A program made the translations under genes and the position numbers. The notes beneath the pieces are model-generated. The model was not told the DNA's origin, did not search any database, and was given only the letters and a program-made list of their open reading frames with translations. From JBOGZD01 sp050697155 (GTDB taxonomy: Bacteria; Actinomycetota; Thermoleophilia; Solirubrobacterales; 70-9): 11,990 nt of DNA. How positions within the stretch are numbered: position 1 is the stretch's first letter; each line of letters begins with the position of its first letter. Shown here piece after piece: positions 5,922 through 11,990 of the stretch. The stretch is from contig JBOGZD010000089.1 in NCBI GenBank assembly GCA_050697155.1, positions 1 to 11,990 on the forward strand, read 5' to 3'.

Positions 5922-5934
5922 CGCTCTTTCGATC

Positions 5935-6075
5935 GCTTACGGGGTTAGCTGACGGGCTCGCGCCGAAAGAGATGGCGCTACGCGGCGGATGCCTGCGATT
6001 CGCCCCGGTACAAGGGGATCCCCCTTTGAGTGGGTCCCCCGCTCCCCGCGGTTATGTGGCGGGGACTAAGCGGAA
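5935..6075 (-). ncRNA. c-di-AMP riboswitch (ydaO/yuaA leader)
   Basis: Read on the minus strand, the leader begins with CCGCTTAGTCCCC (6073-6061), continues with the GGGGGATCCCC / ACCGGGGCGAATC blocks, and ends with GTCAGCTAACCCCGTAAGCG (5954-5935). These are the conserved segments of the ydaO/yuaA aptamer, including the AGCTAACC.CGTAgGCG 3' signature pairing back to the 5' CGCTTA. It precedes the RlpA-like gene, a classic target: in actinobacteria c-di-AMP generally turns wall-hydrolase expression off. The aptamer ends only 13 bases before the ATG, leaving no room for a separate terminator, so control of translation initiation is inferred. Confidence 0.93.
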
Positions 6076-6084
6076 CAGCGCGCC

Positions 6085-6090
6085 ACGCTA
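6085..6090 (-). promoter_or_regulatory. Possible extended -10 promoter of the riboswitch-RlpA transcript
   Basis: On the minus strand TGCTAGCGT provides a TGN extension and a TAGCGT hexamer (6090-6085), which would start RNA at about 6078, just before the aptamer's first conserved bases. No good -35 is seen at 17 bp. Confidence 0.35.
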
Positions 6091-6132
6091 GCAGAACGGT
6101 GGGCGGATTTTTGGAAACCGTGAGCGTCCGGT

Positions 6133-6151
6133 TAGCAAGTATTTGTTGCTA
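6133..6151. repeat. Short inverted repeat upstream of the riboswitch transcript
   Basis: TAGCAA (6133-6138) and TTGCTA (6146-6151) are perfect inverted repeats around 7 bases, 43-61 bp upstream of the putative -10 of the RlpA-like transcript, in an otherwise featureless stretch between the riboswitch and the rnpB terminator. It could bind a transcription factor; no regulator is suggested by the sequence. Confidence 0.35.
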
Positions 6152-6212
6152 CGAGCGGCATTCCTTGGTGCGCACGACCCCCGAGCTGGTGCCCATGCCG
6201 GGCGTAGACATG

Positions 6213-6240
6213 GAGAGCCCCCGCTCTCGCGGGGGCTCTC
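6213..6240. terminator. rnpB terminator
   Basis: A perfect 12 bp stem (GAGAGCCCCCGC with GCGGGGGCTCTC) closes a 4-base loop five bases beyond the 3' end of the RNase P RNA. It is the strongest hairpin in the window and would end rnpB transcription. The following bases on the minus strand (CATGTCTACG) contain few Ts. Confidence 0.85.
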
Positions 6241-6244
6241 GGTA

Positions 6245-6601
6245 GCAGGCCTGTAATCCGGATTCTGTCTGGTGCAGCCATCCATCTCGCTCGGCCTAGG
6301 TCCCGAGCGGGGCTTTCGCCCTGCGGCCCACCTGGATCTCGCCGGGCCGGGTCGTCGATCCTGCTTGGCCTTGCACCGGGCGGGGTTTGCCTGGCCGCCG
6401 CGTCACCGCGACGCCGGTGCGCTCTTACCGCACCATTTCACCCTTGCCTGTGCGCTCCCTCACGTGTTGGGAGCGCCATCGGCGGTGTGTTTCTGTGGCA
6501 CTTTCCCGCGGGTTTCCCCGGGTCGGCGTTACCGACCGCCCTTGCCCTTCGGTGTCCGGACTTTCCTCGAGAGGCATACCTCCCGCGACTGCACGGCCTA
6601 C
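6245..6601 (-). ncRNA. rnpB: RNase P RNA (type A)
   Basis: The minus strand carries the hallmark blocks of bacterial RNase P RNA in order: GAGGAAAGTCCGGAC (CR I region), ACAGAAA and the GGTAAGAGCGCACCG stretch, a GCAAACCCC block, GGGCGAAAGCCC, and near the 3' end CACCAGACAGAATCCGG followed by TTACAGGCC. The 5' end GTAGGCC (6601-6595) pairs with GGCCTGC (6251-6245) as helix P1, which sets the ends to within a few bases. It is the catalytic RNA that matures tRNA 5' ends. The gene is divergent from the proline catabolism operon, with 50 bp between its 5' end and that operon's first codon. Plus-strand open frames across it are not genes. Confidence 0.97.
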
Positions 6602-6609
6602 GAACACCA

Positions 6610-6615
6610 AGTGTA
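6610..6615 (-). promoter_or_regulatory. Possible -10 of the rnpB promoter
   Basis: TACACT (6615-6610, minus strand) lies 8 bases before the predicted RNase P RNA 5' end, a correct position for a -10 hexamer. No clear -35 hexamer is found 17-18 bp further upstream. Confidence 0.5.
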
Positions 6616-6651
6616 GGGCTGAAATCCGGCTCGGGAGGGAAAATCCCTTGC

Positions 6652-8067
6652 GTGGAAGCGGAGGCTCGACCGCAGGGCGCGGATCTCGGCCCCGGGGAGA
6701 CGAAGGCCCCGACGGTCGATCGCGCGCTGCTCGAGCGCGAGATCCTCGCCGTCGGACGCGACCTGGTCGATCGCTTCCCCTCCCCCGCCCGCCACCCGCT
6801 TCGCGCCCTCGACGAGCGCGCGATGCAGGCCTCGACCAAGGACCGCGAGCTGCGGGCGGCGCTGTTCCGGCTCGTCGACGTCACCCCCGCCTGCCGCTCG
6901 CTCGACGACCTCGCTCGGCATCTGACCGGGTTCGCCGCCGAGGTCGAGGCGCCCCCGGGCCCGCTGGAGGCGGCGATGCGGGCCGCGCGGACGAAGCCGG
7001 GCCGGATCGCGCTCGGGGCCGCGGTCGCCGCCGGCGTGCGCCACACCGCTCACCGGTTCATCGCCGGCGAGACGCCCTCGGCGGCGCTCGGCGAGCTGCG
7101 GCGGCTCTGGAACGACGGGATCGCGGCGTCGGTCGACCTGCTCGGCGAGGCGACGGTGACCGCGTCCGAGGCCGACCGCTACGCCGAACGCTGCGCAGAC
7201 GCGCTCGAGACGCTTGCCGGCGCCTACGCGGGCTACCCGCAGCAGCCGACGCTCGAGCGCGACCCCGCCGGGCCGCTGCCGCGCGCCAACCTCTCGGTCA
7301 AGGTCACGGCGCTGACGCCGCTGATCCGGGCGGACGCCCCGCGTCGCGGGATCGCGGACGCCGCCGGGCGCCTGCGCCCGCTGCTGCGGGGGGCGCGCGA
7401 GCTCGACGCCCACCTGCACGTCGACATGGAGTCGCTCGACTCGCGCGAGACGACGCTCGAGCTCTTCTTCGAGCTGCTGGCGGAGCCCGAGTTCCGCGAG
7501 GGGCCGTCGGTCGGGGTCGTGCTGCAGGCCTACCTGCGCGACGCCGAGGACGAGCTTCGGCGGCTGCTCGCCTGGGCGGAGGGCGCCGGTCGCCGCCCGC
7601 CGCTCACCGTGCGGCTGGTCAAGGGCGCCTACTGGGACCACGAGGTGGTCGAGGCGCGACAGCACGGCTGGCAGCCGCCGGTGTTCTCCGAGAAGGCCGA
7701 GTCGGACCGAAGCTTCGAGGCGCTCAGCCGCAGCCTGCTCGATCGCGCGCGCGAGCTGCCGGCCAGCGTCCGGGTGGCGGTCGGCTCGCACAACCTGCGC
7801 TCAATCGCCCACGCGATCGCCTACAACCGCCTCGCCGGCGGCGACGACGCGGCGCTGGAGGTCCAGGTGCTGCGGGGGCTCGGCGACGACCTCGCCCACG
7901 CCGTCGCCGGCTCGGGGTTGCGGGCGCGGGTCTACTGCCCGGTGGGCGAGCTGGTCGCCGGGATGGCCTACCTGGTGCGCCGCCTGCTCGAGAACACCGC
8001 CAACGAGTCGTTCCTCGCCGAGCGCGCGGGCGGCGCCGAGCTCGACGAGCTGCTGGCGGCGCCATGA
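6652..8067 (+). CDS. Proline dehydrogenase (monofunctional)
   Basis: FAD-dependent oxidation of L-proline to pyrroline-5-carboxylate, first step of proline catabolism. The protein is 471 residues from GTG 6652, selected because it is the first start after rnpB and follows GGGAGGG (6633-6639), although the 12-base spacing is long; translation further upstream would run through rnpB. A helical N-terminal region precedes the TIM barrel: NLSVKVTAL (Lys217), HLHVDMESLDSRETTLELF, VGVVLQAYLRDAEDEL, RLVKGAYWD (321-329), VAVGSHNLRSIAHA, and the family's terminal RRLLENTANESF (443-454), whose Arg pair binds the proline carboxylate in PutA structures. The N-terminal arm-like domain is also as in PutA. 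The stop overlaps the next start as ATGA, so the two enzymes of the pathway are translated together, replacing a fused PutA. Confidence 0.93.
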   Translation: MEAEARPQGADLGPGETKAPTVDRALLEREILAVGRDLVDRFPSPARHPLRALDERAMQASTKDRELRAALFRLVDVTPACRSLDDLARHLTGFAAEVEAPPGPLEAAMRAARTKPGRIALGAAVAAGVRHTAHRFIAGETPSAALGELRRLWNDGIAASVDLLGEATVTASEADRYAERCADALETLAGAYAGYPQQPTLERDPAGPLPRANLSVKVTALTPLIRADAPRRGIADAAGRLRPLLRGARELDAHLHVDMESLDSRETTLELFFELLAEPEFREGPSVGVVLQAYLRDAEDELRRLLAWAEGAGRRPPLTVRLVKGAYWDHEVVEARQHGWQPPVFSEKAESDRSFEALSRSLLDRARELPASVRVAVGSHNLRSIAHAIAYNRLAGGDDAALEVQVLRGLGDDLAHAVAGSGLRARVYCPVGELVAGMAYLVRRLLENTANESFLAERAGGAELDELLAAP

Positions 8068-9638
8068 GTCTCGAGCTGCCGCCGTTTCGGAACGAGCCCA
8101 CGCTCGAGCTACGCCGCGCGGCCGAGCGCGACTCGCTCCTCGGTGCCCTGGACGAACTCGACGTGCGGCTGCCGCTGAGGGTTCCGGTCCTGATCGGCGG
8201 CGACCGGCGCGAGGGCGAGGACTTCGTCTCCACCGATCCCGGTGAGCCGGAGCGGGTCATCGCGACGGCCGCCGAGGCGGTCGCCGGCGACGCCGAGGCG
8301 GCGGTGGACGCGGCGACCGAGGCGTCCCGCGACTGGGGCACCCGGCCGGCCGCCGAGCGGGCGGCGGCGCTGGCGGCGGCGGCCGACGTGCTTCGCCGCC
8401 GGCGGCTCGAGCTCGCGGCACTCGAGGTCCGCGAGTGCGCGAAGCCGTGGGCCGAGGCCGACGCCGACGTCTGCGAGGCGATCGACTTCCTCGAGTACTA
8501 CGCGCGCGAGGCGATCAGGCTCGAGCGGGGCGCCGAGCTGCACCAGGCGCCCGGGGAGCGCAACACGATGCGCTACGCCGCCCGCGGCGTCGTCGCCGTG
8601 ATCTCGCCGTGGAACTTCCCGCTCGCGATCCCGACCGGGATGACCGCCGCCGGGCTCGCCGCGGGCAACGCGGCGGTGCTGAAGCCGGCCGAGCAGTCGC
8701 CGGCGACCGCGCTCGCGCTGGTCGAGGCGCTGCGCCAAGGCGGGGTGCCCGAGGGGGCGATCGCGCTGCTGCCCGGACACGGCGAGGTCGGCGCGGCGCT
8801 GGTCCGCAGCCCGGGCGTGCACCTGATCGCCTTCACAGGCTCGAGCGCGGTCGGGCTCGAGATCCTTCGCGCCGCGGGCGAGTCGCGCGACGGACAGGCG
8901 CACGTGAAGAGGGTCGTCGCCGAGATGGGCGGCAAGAACTGCGTCATCGTCGACTCCGACGCCGACCTCGACGACGCGGTGCCGGAGATCGTCGCCTCGG
9001 CGTTCGTCTACGCGGGCCAGAAGTGCTCGGCGGCCTCCCGGGTGCTCGCCCACGAGGCGATCGCCGACTCGCTGCTCGAGCGGCTCGGCGGGGCGGTCGA
9101 GCTGCTGCGGGTCGGCCAAGCGCAGGAGCTCGACACCGACGTGCCGCCGCTGATCGAGCGCGCCGCCCGCGACCGGGTCGGCGGCTACCTCGAGCGCACG
9201 GGGCGCGAGGGTCGGATCGTCGCCAGCGCGAGCGCGCCCGAGGGGCCTGGATGGTTCTGCGCGCCGACCCTCGCCGCCGACCTCGACCCTTCCTCGACGG
9301 CGCTGGGCGAGGAGGTCTTCGGGCCGCTGCTCACCGTCGAGCGGGTCGACTCGATCGAAGCCGCCATCGACGTCGTCGGTGGGCTTCCGTTCGCGCTCAC
9401 CGGGGCGCTCTTCTCGCGCAACCCGTCGACGATCGAGGCGGTAGCCCGCCGCTCCCCCGTCGGCAACCTCTACGTCAACCGCCGCACAACCGGCGCGATG
9501 GTCGGCCGCCAGCCGTTCGGCGGCAACCGGCTGTCAGGGGTGGGCTCGAAGGCCGGCGGCCCCGACTACCTACTCCAGTTCACCGAGCCCCGGGTGCTGA
9601 CCGAGGACACCACCCGCCACGGGCTGCTGGTCGAGTAG
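8064..9638 (+). CDS. L-glutamate gamma-semialdehyde (P5C) dehydrogenase
   Basis: A 524-residue aldehyde dehydrogenase: NAD+-dependent oxidation of glutamate semialdehyde (from hydrolysed pyrroline-5-carboxylate) to glutamate, completing proline degradation. Motifs: VISPWNFPLAIPTGM (Asn184, oxyanion region), LKPAEQSPATA, IAFTGSSAVGLEI for the cofactor fold, AEMGGKN (general base Glu287), AGQKCSAASR (nucleophile Cys321), EEVFGPLLTV and PFGGNRLSGVGSKAGG near the C-terminus. Residues 40-60 (VPVLIGG, then STDPGEP) and the VRECAKPWAEADADVCEAIDF helix are typical of the RocA/PruA P5C dehydrogenase group rather than generic ALDHs. The four-base overlap with proline dehydrogenase upstream confirms the pathway. 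The gene ends before a palindromic hairpin at 9678-9695. Confidence 0.95.
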   Translation: MSLELPPFRNEPTLELRRAAERDSLLGALDELDVRLPLRVPVLIGGDRREGEDFVSTDPGEPERVIATAAEAVAGDAEAAVDAATEASRDWGTRPAAERAAALAAAADVLRRRRLELAALEVRECAKPWAEADADVCEAIDFLEYYAREAIRLERGAELHQAPGERNTMRYAARGVVAVISPWNFPLAIPTGMTAAGLAAGNAAVLKPAEQSPATALALVEALRQGGVPEGAIALLPGHGEVGAALVRSPGVHLIAFTGSSAVGLEILRAAGESRDGQAHVKRVVAEMGGKNCVIVDSDADLDDAVPEIVASAFVYAGQKCSAASRVLAHEAIADSLLERLGGAVELLRVGQAQELDTDVPPLIERAARDRVGGYLERTGREGRIVASASAPEGPGWFCAPTLAADLDPSSTALGEEVFGPLLTVERVDSIEAAIDVVGGLPFALTGALFSRNPSTIEAVARRSPVGNLYVNRRTTGAMVGRQPFGGNRLSGVGSKAGGPDYLLQFTEPRVLTEDTTRHGLLVE

Positions 9639-9677
9639 CGCGAAACCGTCACGCGTCCGTCACCGAAGGCGCGAAAC

Positions 9678-9695
9678 GCGGTTCCGCGGAACCGC
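9678..9695. terminator. Perfect palindrome between convergent genes
   Basis: GCGGTTCCGCGGAACCGC is an uninterrupted 18 bp palindrome, 39 bp after the P5C dehydrogenase stop and 32 bp beyond the zinc-ribbon gene stop on the other strand. As RNA it can form a 7 bp hairpin and act as a shared terminator. A protein-binding role is possible but the convergent context favours termination. Confidence 0.55.
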
Positions 9696-9727
9696 TCGCC
9701 TCACCCATCTGGGGTATGCGAGCACGC

Positions 9728-9940
9728 TCAGAAGAGCTCGGAGCCGCAGTCCTCGCAGCCTCCGGCGACCCGCAGGGTTCCACGGCAGACGGGGCACCGG
9801 GCACGGCCGCTGGCGACCAGCTCGTCCCAGACATCGAGCACGCGGTCCTCGAGCGACGGGCCGGGCGCGTCGAACAACCGCGGCTCAGGGACTTCGCCAG
9901 CCACGGGCTCGGCACGCTGCTCTGTCGCCACGGCGCTCAT
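9728..9940 (-). CDS. Small zinc-ribbon protein coupled to lexA
   Basis: A 70-residue protein. Residues 1-30 are Ala/Glu/Pro-rich and probably disordered; 30-44 form a likely helix (LEDRVLDVWDELVAS); 49-65 hold two CxxC knuckles (Cys49, Cys52, Cys62, Cys65 in CPVCRGTLRVAGGCEDC), a minimal zinc ribbon. I do not recognise a named family; many actinobacteria carry a small CxxC protein next to lexA. Its ATG shares one base with the lexA stop (TGATG, 9942-9938), so it is translationally coupled and would be induced with lexA on DNA damage. Nucleic-acid or protein binding is possible but not shown. Confidence 0.75.
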   Translation of the reverse strand: MSAVATEQRAEPVAGEVPEPRLFDAPGPSLEDRVLDVWDELVASGRARCPVCRGTLRVAGGCEDCGSELF

Positions 9941-10542
9941 CAGACCTTGCGGAACACCCCGACCACCTTGCCGAGCAGGCTTGCATCGGTGGTCTTGATC
10001 GGCTTGTAGGCCTTGTTGGCGGGCTCGAGGCGGATCCGCTGCTTCTCGCGGTAAAGGCGCTTCACCGTCGCTTCGTCCTCGATCACCGCGACCACGATCT
10101 CGCCATTGTCGGCGGTGTCCGCCGGGCGGACGACCACGTAGTCGCCCTCGAGGATCCCGGCGTCCTTCATCGAGTCGCCCTTGACCCGCAGGATGTAGTC
10201 CCCGGTCTCACCGCCGATCACGTCGGGCACCTCGAGGTAGTCCTCGATCCGCTCCTCGGCCAGCACCGGCTCGCCGGCGGCGACCTCGCCCACGAGCGGC
10301 AGGCCGGACGGGCCCATCACCTTCTTCGCCCGGTCGACGAGCAGTTCGATCGCCCGCGGCTTGGTCGGATCGCGCCGCAGCAGGCCGATCTTCTCGAGGT
10401 TGGCGAGGTGGGCGTGCACGGTCGAGGACGAGTGCAGCCCGATCGCCTTGCCGATCTCACGCACCGTCGGCGGATAGCCGTGCTTGGACGCGTACTTGCC
10501 GATGAAGTCGAAGATCTCCTTCTGGCGCTTTGTCAGGTCCAC
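9940..10542 (-). CDS. lexA: LexA repressor
   Basis: A 200-residue SOS repressor and self-cleaving serine peptidase. The N-terminal winged helix (1-65: LTKRQKEIFDFIGKYASKHG, PTVREIGKAIGL, STVHAHLANLEKIGLL) binds SOS boxes. The cleavage site is Ala89-Gly90 in VAAGEP; the catalytic dyad is Ser124 (in VKGDSMKDAGI) and Lys161 (in EATVKRLY). RecA-nucleoprotein filaments stimulate this cleavage after DNA damage. The start is GTG at 10542, with AAGGAG nine bases before it. The promoter and an SOS box lie at 10596-10639, so it is autoregulated, and a small zinc-ribbon gene follows in the same transcript. Confidence 0.97.
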   Translation of the reverse strand: MDLTKRQKEIFDFIGKYASKHGYPPTVREIGKAIGLHSSSTVHAHLANLEKIGLLRRDPTKPRAIELLVDRAKKVMGPSGLPLVGEVAAGEPVLAEERIEDYLEVPDVIGGETGDYILRVKGDSMKDAGILEGDYVVVRPADTADNGEIVVAVIEDEATVKRLYREKQRIRLEPANKAYKPIKTTDASLLGKVVGVFRKV

Positions 10543-10595
10543 CGTCGTTCGCTCCTTCTTTGACGACCCCGATGAGGCCGGTCAGGCTGATGACC

Positions 10596-10609
10596 AGAAC
10601 ACATGTTCG
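10596..10609. promoter_or_regulatory. SOS box (LexA operator) of lexA
   Basis: GAACACATGTTC (10597-10608) matches the actinobacterial/Gram-positive LexA site GAAC-N4-GTTC, followed by G on the plus-strand side. It sits directly downstream of the -10 hexamer, across the expected transcription start and 54 bp before the lexA start codon, where bound LexA would block its own transcription. Confidence 0.93.
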
Positions 10610-10610
10610 C

Positions 10611-10639
10611 AGAGTAGACCCTTCCGCGGACGGAAGCAA
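10611..10639 (-). promoter_or_regulatory. lexA promoter
   Basis: On the minus strand TTGCTT (10639-10634) and TACTCT (10616-10611) are separated by exactly 17 bp, a good sigma-70-type promoter. The spacer includes one arm of a small hairpin (10621-10636, CTTCCG/CGGAAG). The SOS box begins two bases past the -10. Confidence 0.8.
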
Positions 10640-10679
10640 GTGGCCGGGCCGACGTCCGGTCGGACCCACCGCCTGCCTC

Positions 10680-10685
10680 TAGAAT
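10680..10685 (+). promoter_or_regulatory. Possible -10 of the tRNA-Leu transcript
   Basis: TAGAAT lies 13 bases before the mature tRNA 5' end, a plausible -10 hexamer. The -35 region is GC-rich with no good hexamer. Confidence 0.4.
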
Positions 10686-10698
10686 CGTCTCTCCCTCA

Positions 10699-10784
<86 letters not shown>

Positions 10785-10798
10785 TTTAAGGTTGGGGC

Positions 10799-11785
10799 GT
10801 GGCGCTCGTCACGCCTGAGGACATCCGAACCGCGCGGGGGCGGATCGCGGGGGTCGCGACCCGCACCCCCCTGCTCCCGGCCGCATGGACCGACGGCGCC
10901 GACCGCAGCCTCGCGCTCAAGCCCGAGAACCTCCAGCCGATCGGCGCGTTCAAGCTCCGCGGCGCCTACAACGCGATCGCGGCCCTTTGCGAGCGCGAGC
11001 GCCCGCCGCTGATCGTCACCCACTCGAGCGGCAACCACGCCCGGGGCGTCGCGTACGCGGCGCGCGCATTCGGGGTCCCGGCGACGATCGTGATGCCAGA
11101 TACCACTCCGGCGGTCAAGATCGACGCGACGCGGGCGCTCGGCGCCGAGGTCGAGCTCGTCGATCCGAGCGACCGGGTGACGCGGGCGGAGCGCGTTGTC
11201 GCCGAGCACGGGGCGGCGCTCGTGCCGCCGTACGACGACCCGCTGGTGATCGCCGGCCAGGGCACGGTGGGCGCCGAGATCCTTGAGGACGTACCGGATG
11301 TCGACATCGTGATCGCGCCGATCTCGGGGGGTGGGCTGATCTCGGGGGTCGCGACGGCGATCAAGGCGGCGCGTCCGGAGGCCCACGTGATGGGCGCCGA
11401 GCCCGAGCTCGCCGCGGACGCGCGCGAGAGCCTCCGCGCCGGCGAGCGCCGCGTGTGGCCGGTTGAGCGCGTCCAGCGGACGATCGCCGACGCGCTGCGA
11501 ACGACCTCGGTCGGCGAGCTTCCCTGGGAGCACATCAGGGCGAAGGTCGACGACATCGTCGCCGTCAGCGAGGACGAGCTGCGGGCGGCGGTGCGGGAGC
11601 TCGCGCTTCGCTCGCGCCTCGTCGTCGAGCCCGGCGGCGCCGCGGCCGTCGCCGCGTTCCTGTTCCACGCCGACGAGCTGCCGCCAGGGCGGCGCTGCGT
11701 CGCGATCGTCAGCGGCGGGAACGTCGACCCGGCGCTGTTCGCCGAGATCGTCTCGACCCCGGTCGATCCGAGGTCGACGGCGTAG
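10799..11785 (+). CDS. PLP-dependent threonine/serine dehydratase (fold type II)
   Basis: A 328-residue fold-type II PLP enzyme. Motifs: LKPENLQPIGAFKLRGAYNA with the Schiff-base Lys52, SSGNHARG (76-83) for substrate carboxylate, PISGGGLISG (174-183) phosphate-binding glycine loop, and IVSGGN near the C-terminus. These fit threonine ammonia-lyase (threonine to 2-oxobutyrate plus ammonia) and serine racemase/dehydratase relatives. No C-terminal ACT regulatory domain is present, so it is of the short catabolic or racemase-like kind rather than long biosynthetic IlvA. The start is GTG 10799, with AAGG seven bases before it, 14 bp after tRNA-Leu; co-transcription with the tRNA is possible. Substrate choice (Thr, Ser, hydroxyaspartate) cannot be settled from the sequence. 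Confidence 0.9.
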   Translation: MALVTPEDIRTARGRIAGVATRTPLLPAAWTDGADRSLALKPENLQPIGAFKLRGAYNAIAALCERERPPLIVTHSSGNHARGVAYAARAFGVPATIVMPDTTPAVKIDATRALGAEVELVDPSDRVTRAERVVAEHGAALVPPYDDPLVIAGQGTVGAEILEDVPDVDIVIAPISGGGLISGVATAIKAARPEAHVMGAEPELAADARESLRAGERRVWPVERVQRTIADALRTTSVGELPWEHIRAKVDDIVAVSEDELRAAVRELALRSRLVVEPGGAAAVAAFLFHADELPPGRRCVAIVSGGNVDPALFAEIVSTPVDPRSTA

Positions 11786-11804
11786 TCACCGACACGGCTG
11801 TCAC

Positions 11805-11990
11805 GTGCGCGTGAGCGAACGGGGGAAGGACTGCATGGCAATGCGAGCAAGCATTTTCTCCTCCCTAGCCCGGATCATGCAGCAAGCCGTGAGGAGTGAG
11901 TCGCTGAGCCCGTAGGTGATGTCAGGTTCGCCGTGTGGGGTGGTGAGCAGGTGAAAGGCCGGACGGGGCCCTCGAGCGCTGGCCGGATGC
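11805..11990 (+). mobile_element. Probable 5' end of a group II intron (runs off the window)
   Basis: Nineteen bases after the dehydratase stop the sequence changes to GTGCGCG, matching the conserved GUGYG 5' boundary of group II introns. It is followed by GGAAGGACTGCATGGCAATG, a hairpin AATGC/GCATT (11840-11844 and 11851-11855), then CTAGCCCGGATCATGCAGCA and further GC-rich structured sequence with GTGAGCAGGTGAAAGGC. The order ACTGCATGGCAATGyGAG then GGATCAT resembles domain I of bacterial group II introns as I remember it. No protein-coding region is credible here; the reverse transcriptase would lie beyond the window. The assignment is by pattern memory and the absence of coding signal, so it is provisional. 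Confidence 0.5.

Noticed and set aside
6637..6647. GGGAAAATCCC palindrome as a protein-binding operator
   Set aside because: It is short, and its position over the Shine-Dalgarno fits an RNA hairpin equally well; reported only as part of the rnpB/proline operon gap.
6387..8063. Very long plus-strand open frame running through rnpB and proline dehydrogenase in register with P5C dehydrogenase, suggesting a 1083-residue fusion
   Set aside because: Its first part is Arg/Pro-rich out-of-frame translation of rnpB and of the proline dehydrogenase gene; the P5C dehydrogenase has its own ATG at 8064 overlapping the upstream stop. High GC makes such open shadows common.
8109..9119. 336-codon minus-strand open frame opposite P5C dehydrogenase
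   Set aside because: Low-complexity Arg/Gly/Asp-rich shadow of a clearly real gene; no domain or ribosome binding site.
11835..11915. 26-codon ORF (MAMRASIFSSLARIMQQ...) with a GGAAGGA four bases upstream
   Set aside because: The apparent Shine-Dalgarno and start lie in the structured sequence interpreted as group II intron domain I; no codon bias or downstream gene supports a peptide. If the intron call fails this should be reconsidered.

Overview
This 12 kb window is high-GC chromosomal DNA. Its conserved genes (split proline dehydrogenase / P5C dehydrogenase, a short-form glutamine synthetase, LexA with an actinobacterial GAAC-N4-GTTC SOS box, and a peptidoglycan hydrolase under a ydaO-type c-di-AMP riboswitch) indicate an actinobacterium. 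Overall flavour (AbiEi/DUF559 proteins, gene neighbourhoods) suggests the Thermoleophilia/Solirubrobacterales group, but that placement is inference.

Layout. Bases 1-2500 are an accessory patch. It holds the tail of an unknown gene, a decayed SGNH/GDSL hydrolase with an in-frame stop, and a minus-strand AbiEi-like/DUF559 gene flanked by two copies of a ~60 bp repeat 1031 bp apart. A second copy of the unknown tail follows, then an overlapping MNT nucleotidyltransferase / HEPN pair of toxin-antitoxin type. Bases 2584-4383 (minus) carry glnA and, 21 bp downstream, a small RTX-repeat protein. A palindromic operator-like site lies between glnA and the divergent AhpD/carboxymuconolactone-decarboxylase-like gene (4533-5099). 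A strong bidirectional terminator separates the latter from a minus-strand RlpA-like cell-wall protein (5163-5921), preceded by a c-di-AMP riboswitch.

Bases 6213-6601 (minus) encode the RNase P RNA and its terminator. Divergent from it runs a two-gene proline catabolism operon (6652-9638) whose genes overlap by ATGA: proline is oxidised to pyrroline-5-carboxylate/glutamate semialdehyde and then to glutamate. Glutamate is also the substrate of GlnA, so nitrogen metabolism is a theme, though the operons are separate. Bases 9728-10639 (minus) hold lexA with a complete promoter/SOS box, coupled by TGATG to a small zinc-ribbon gene. On the plus strand follow tRNA-Leu(GAG) and a PLP-dependent threonine/serine dehydratase. 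From about 11805 the sequence looks like the 5' end of a group II intron running off the window.

Most of the window is ordinary housekeeping. The least explained parts are the repeat-flanked AbiEi/DUF559 cassette, the leaderless MNT/HEPN pair, the glnA-linked RTX protein without a signal peptide, and the putative intron at the right edge.
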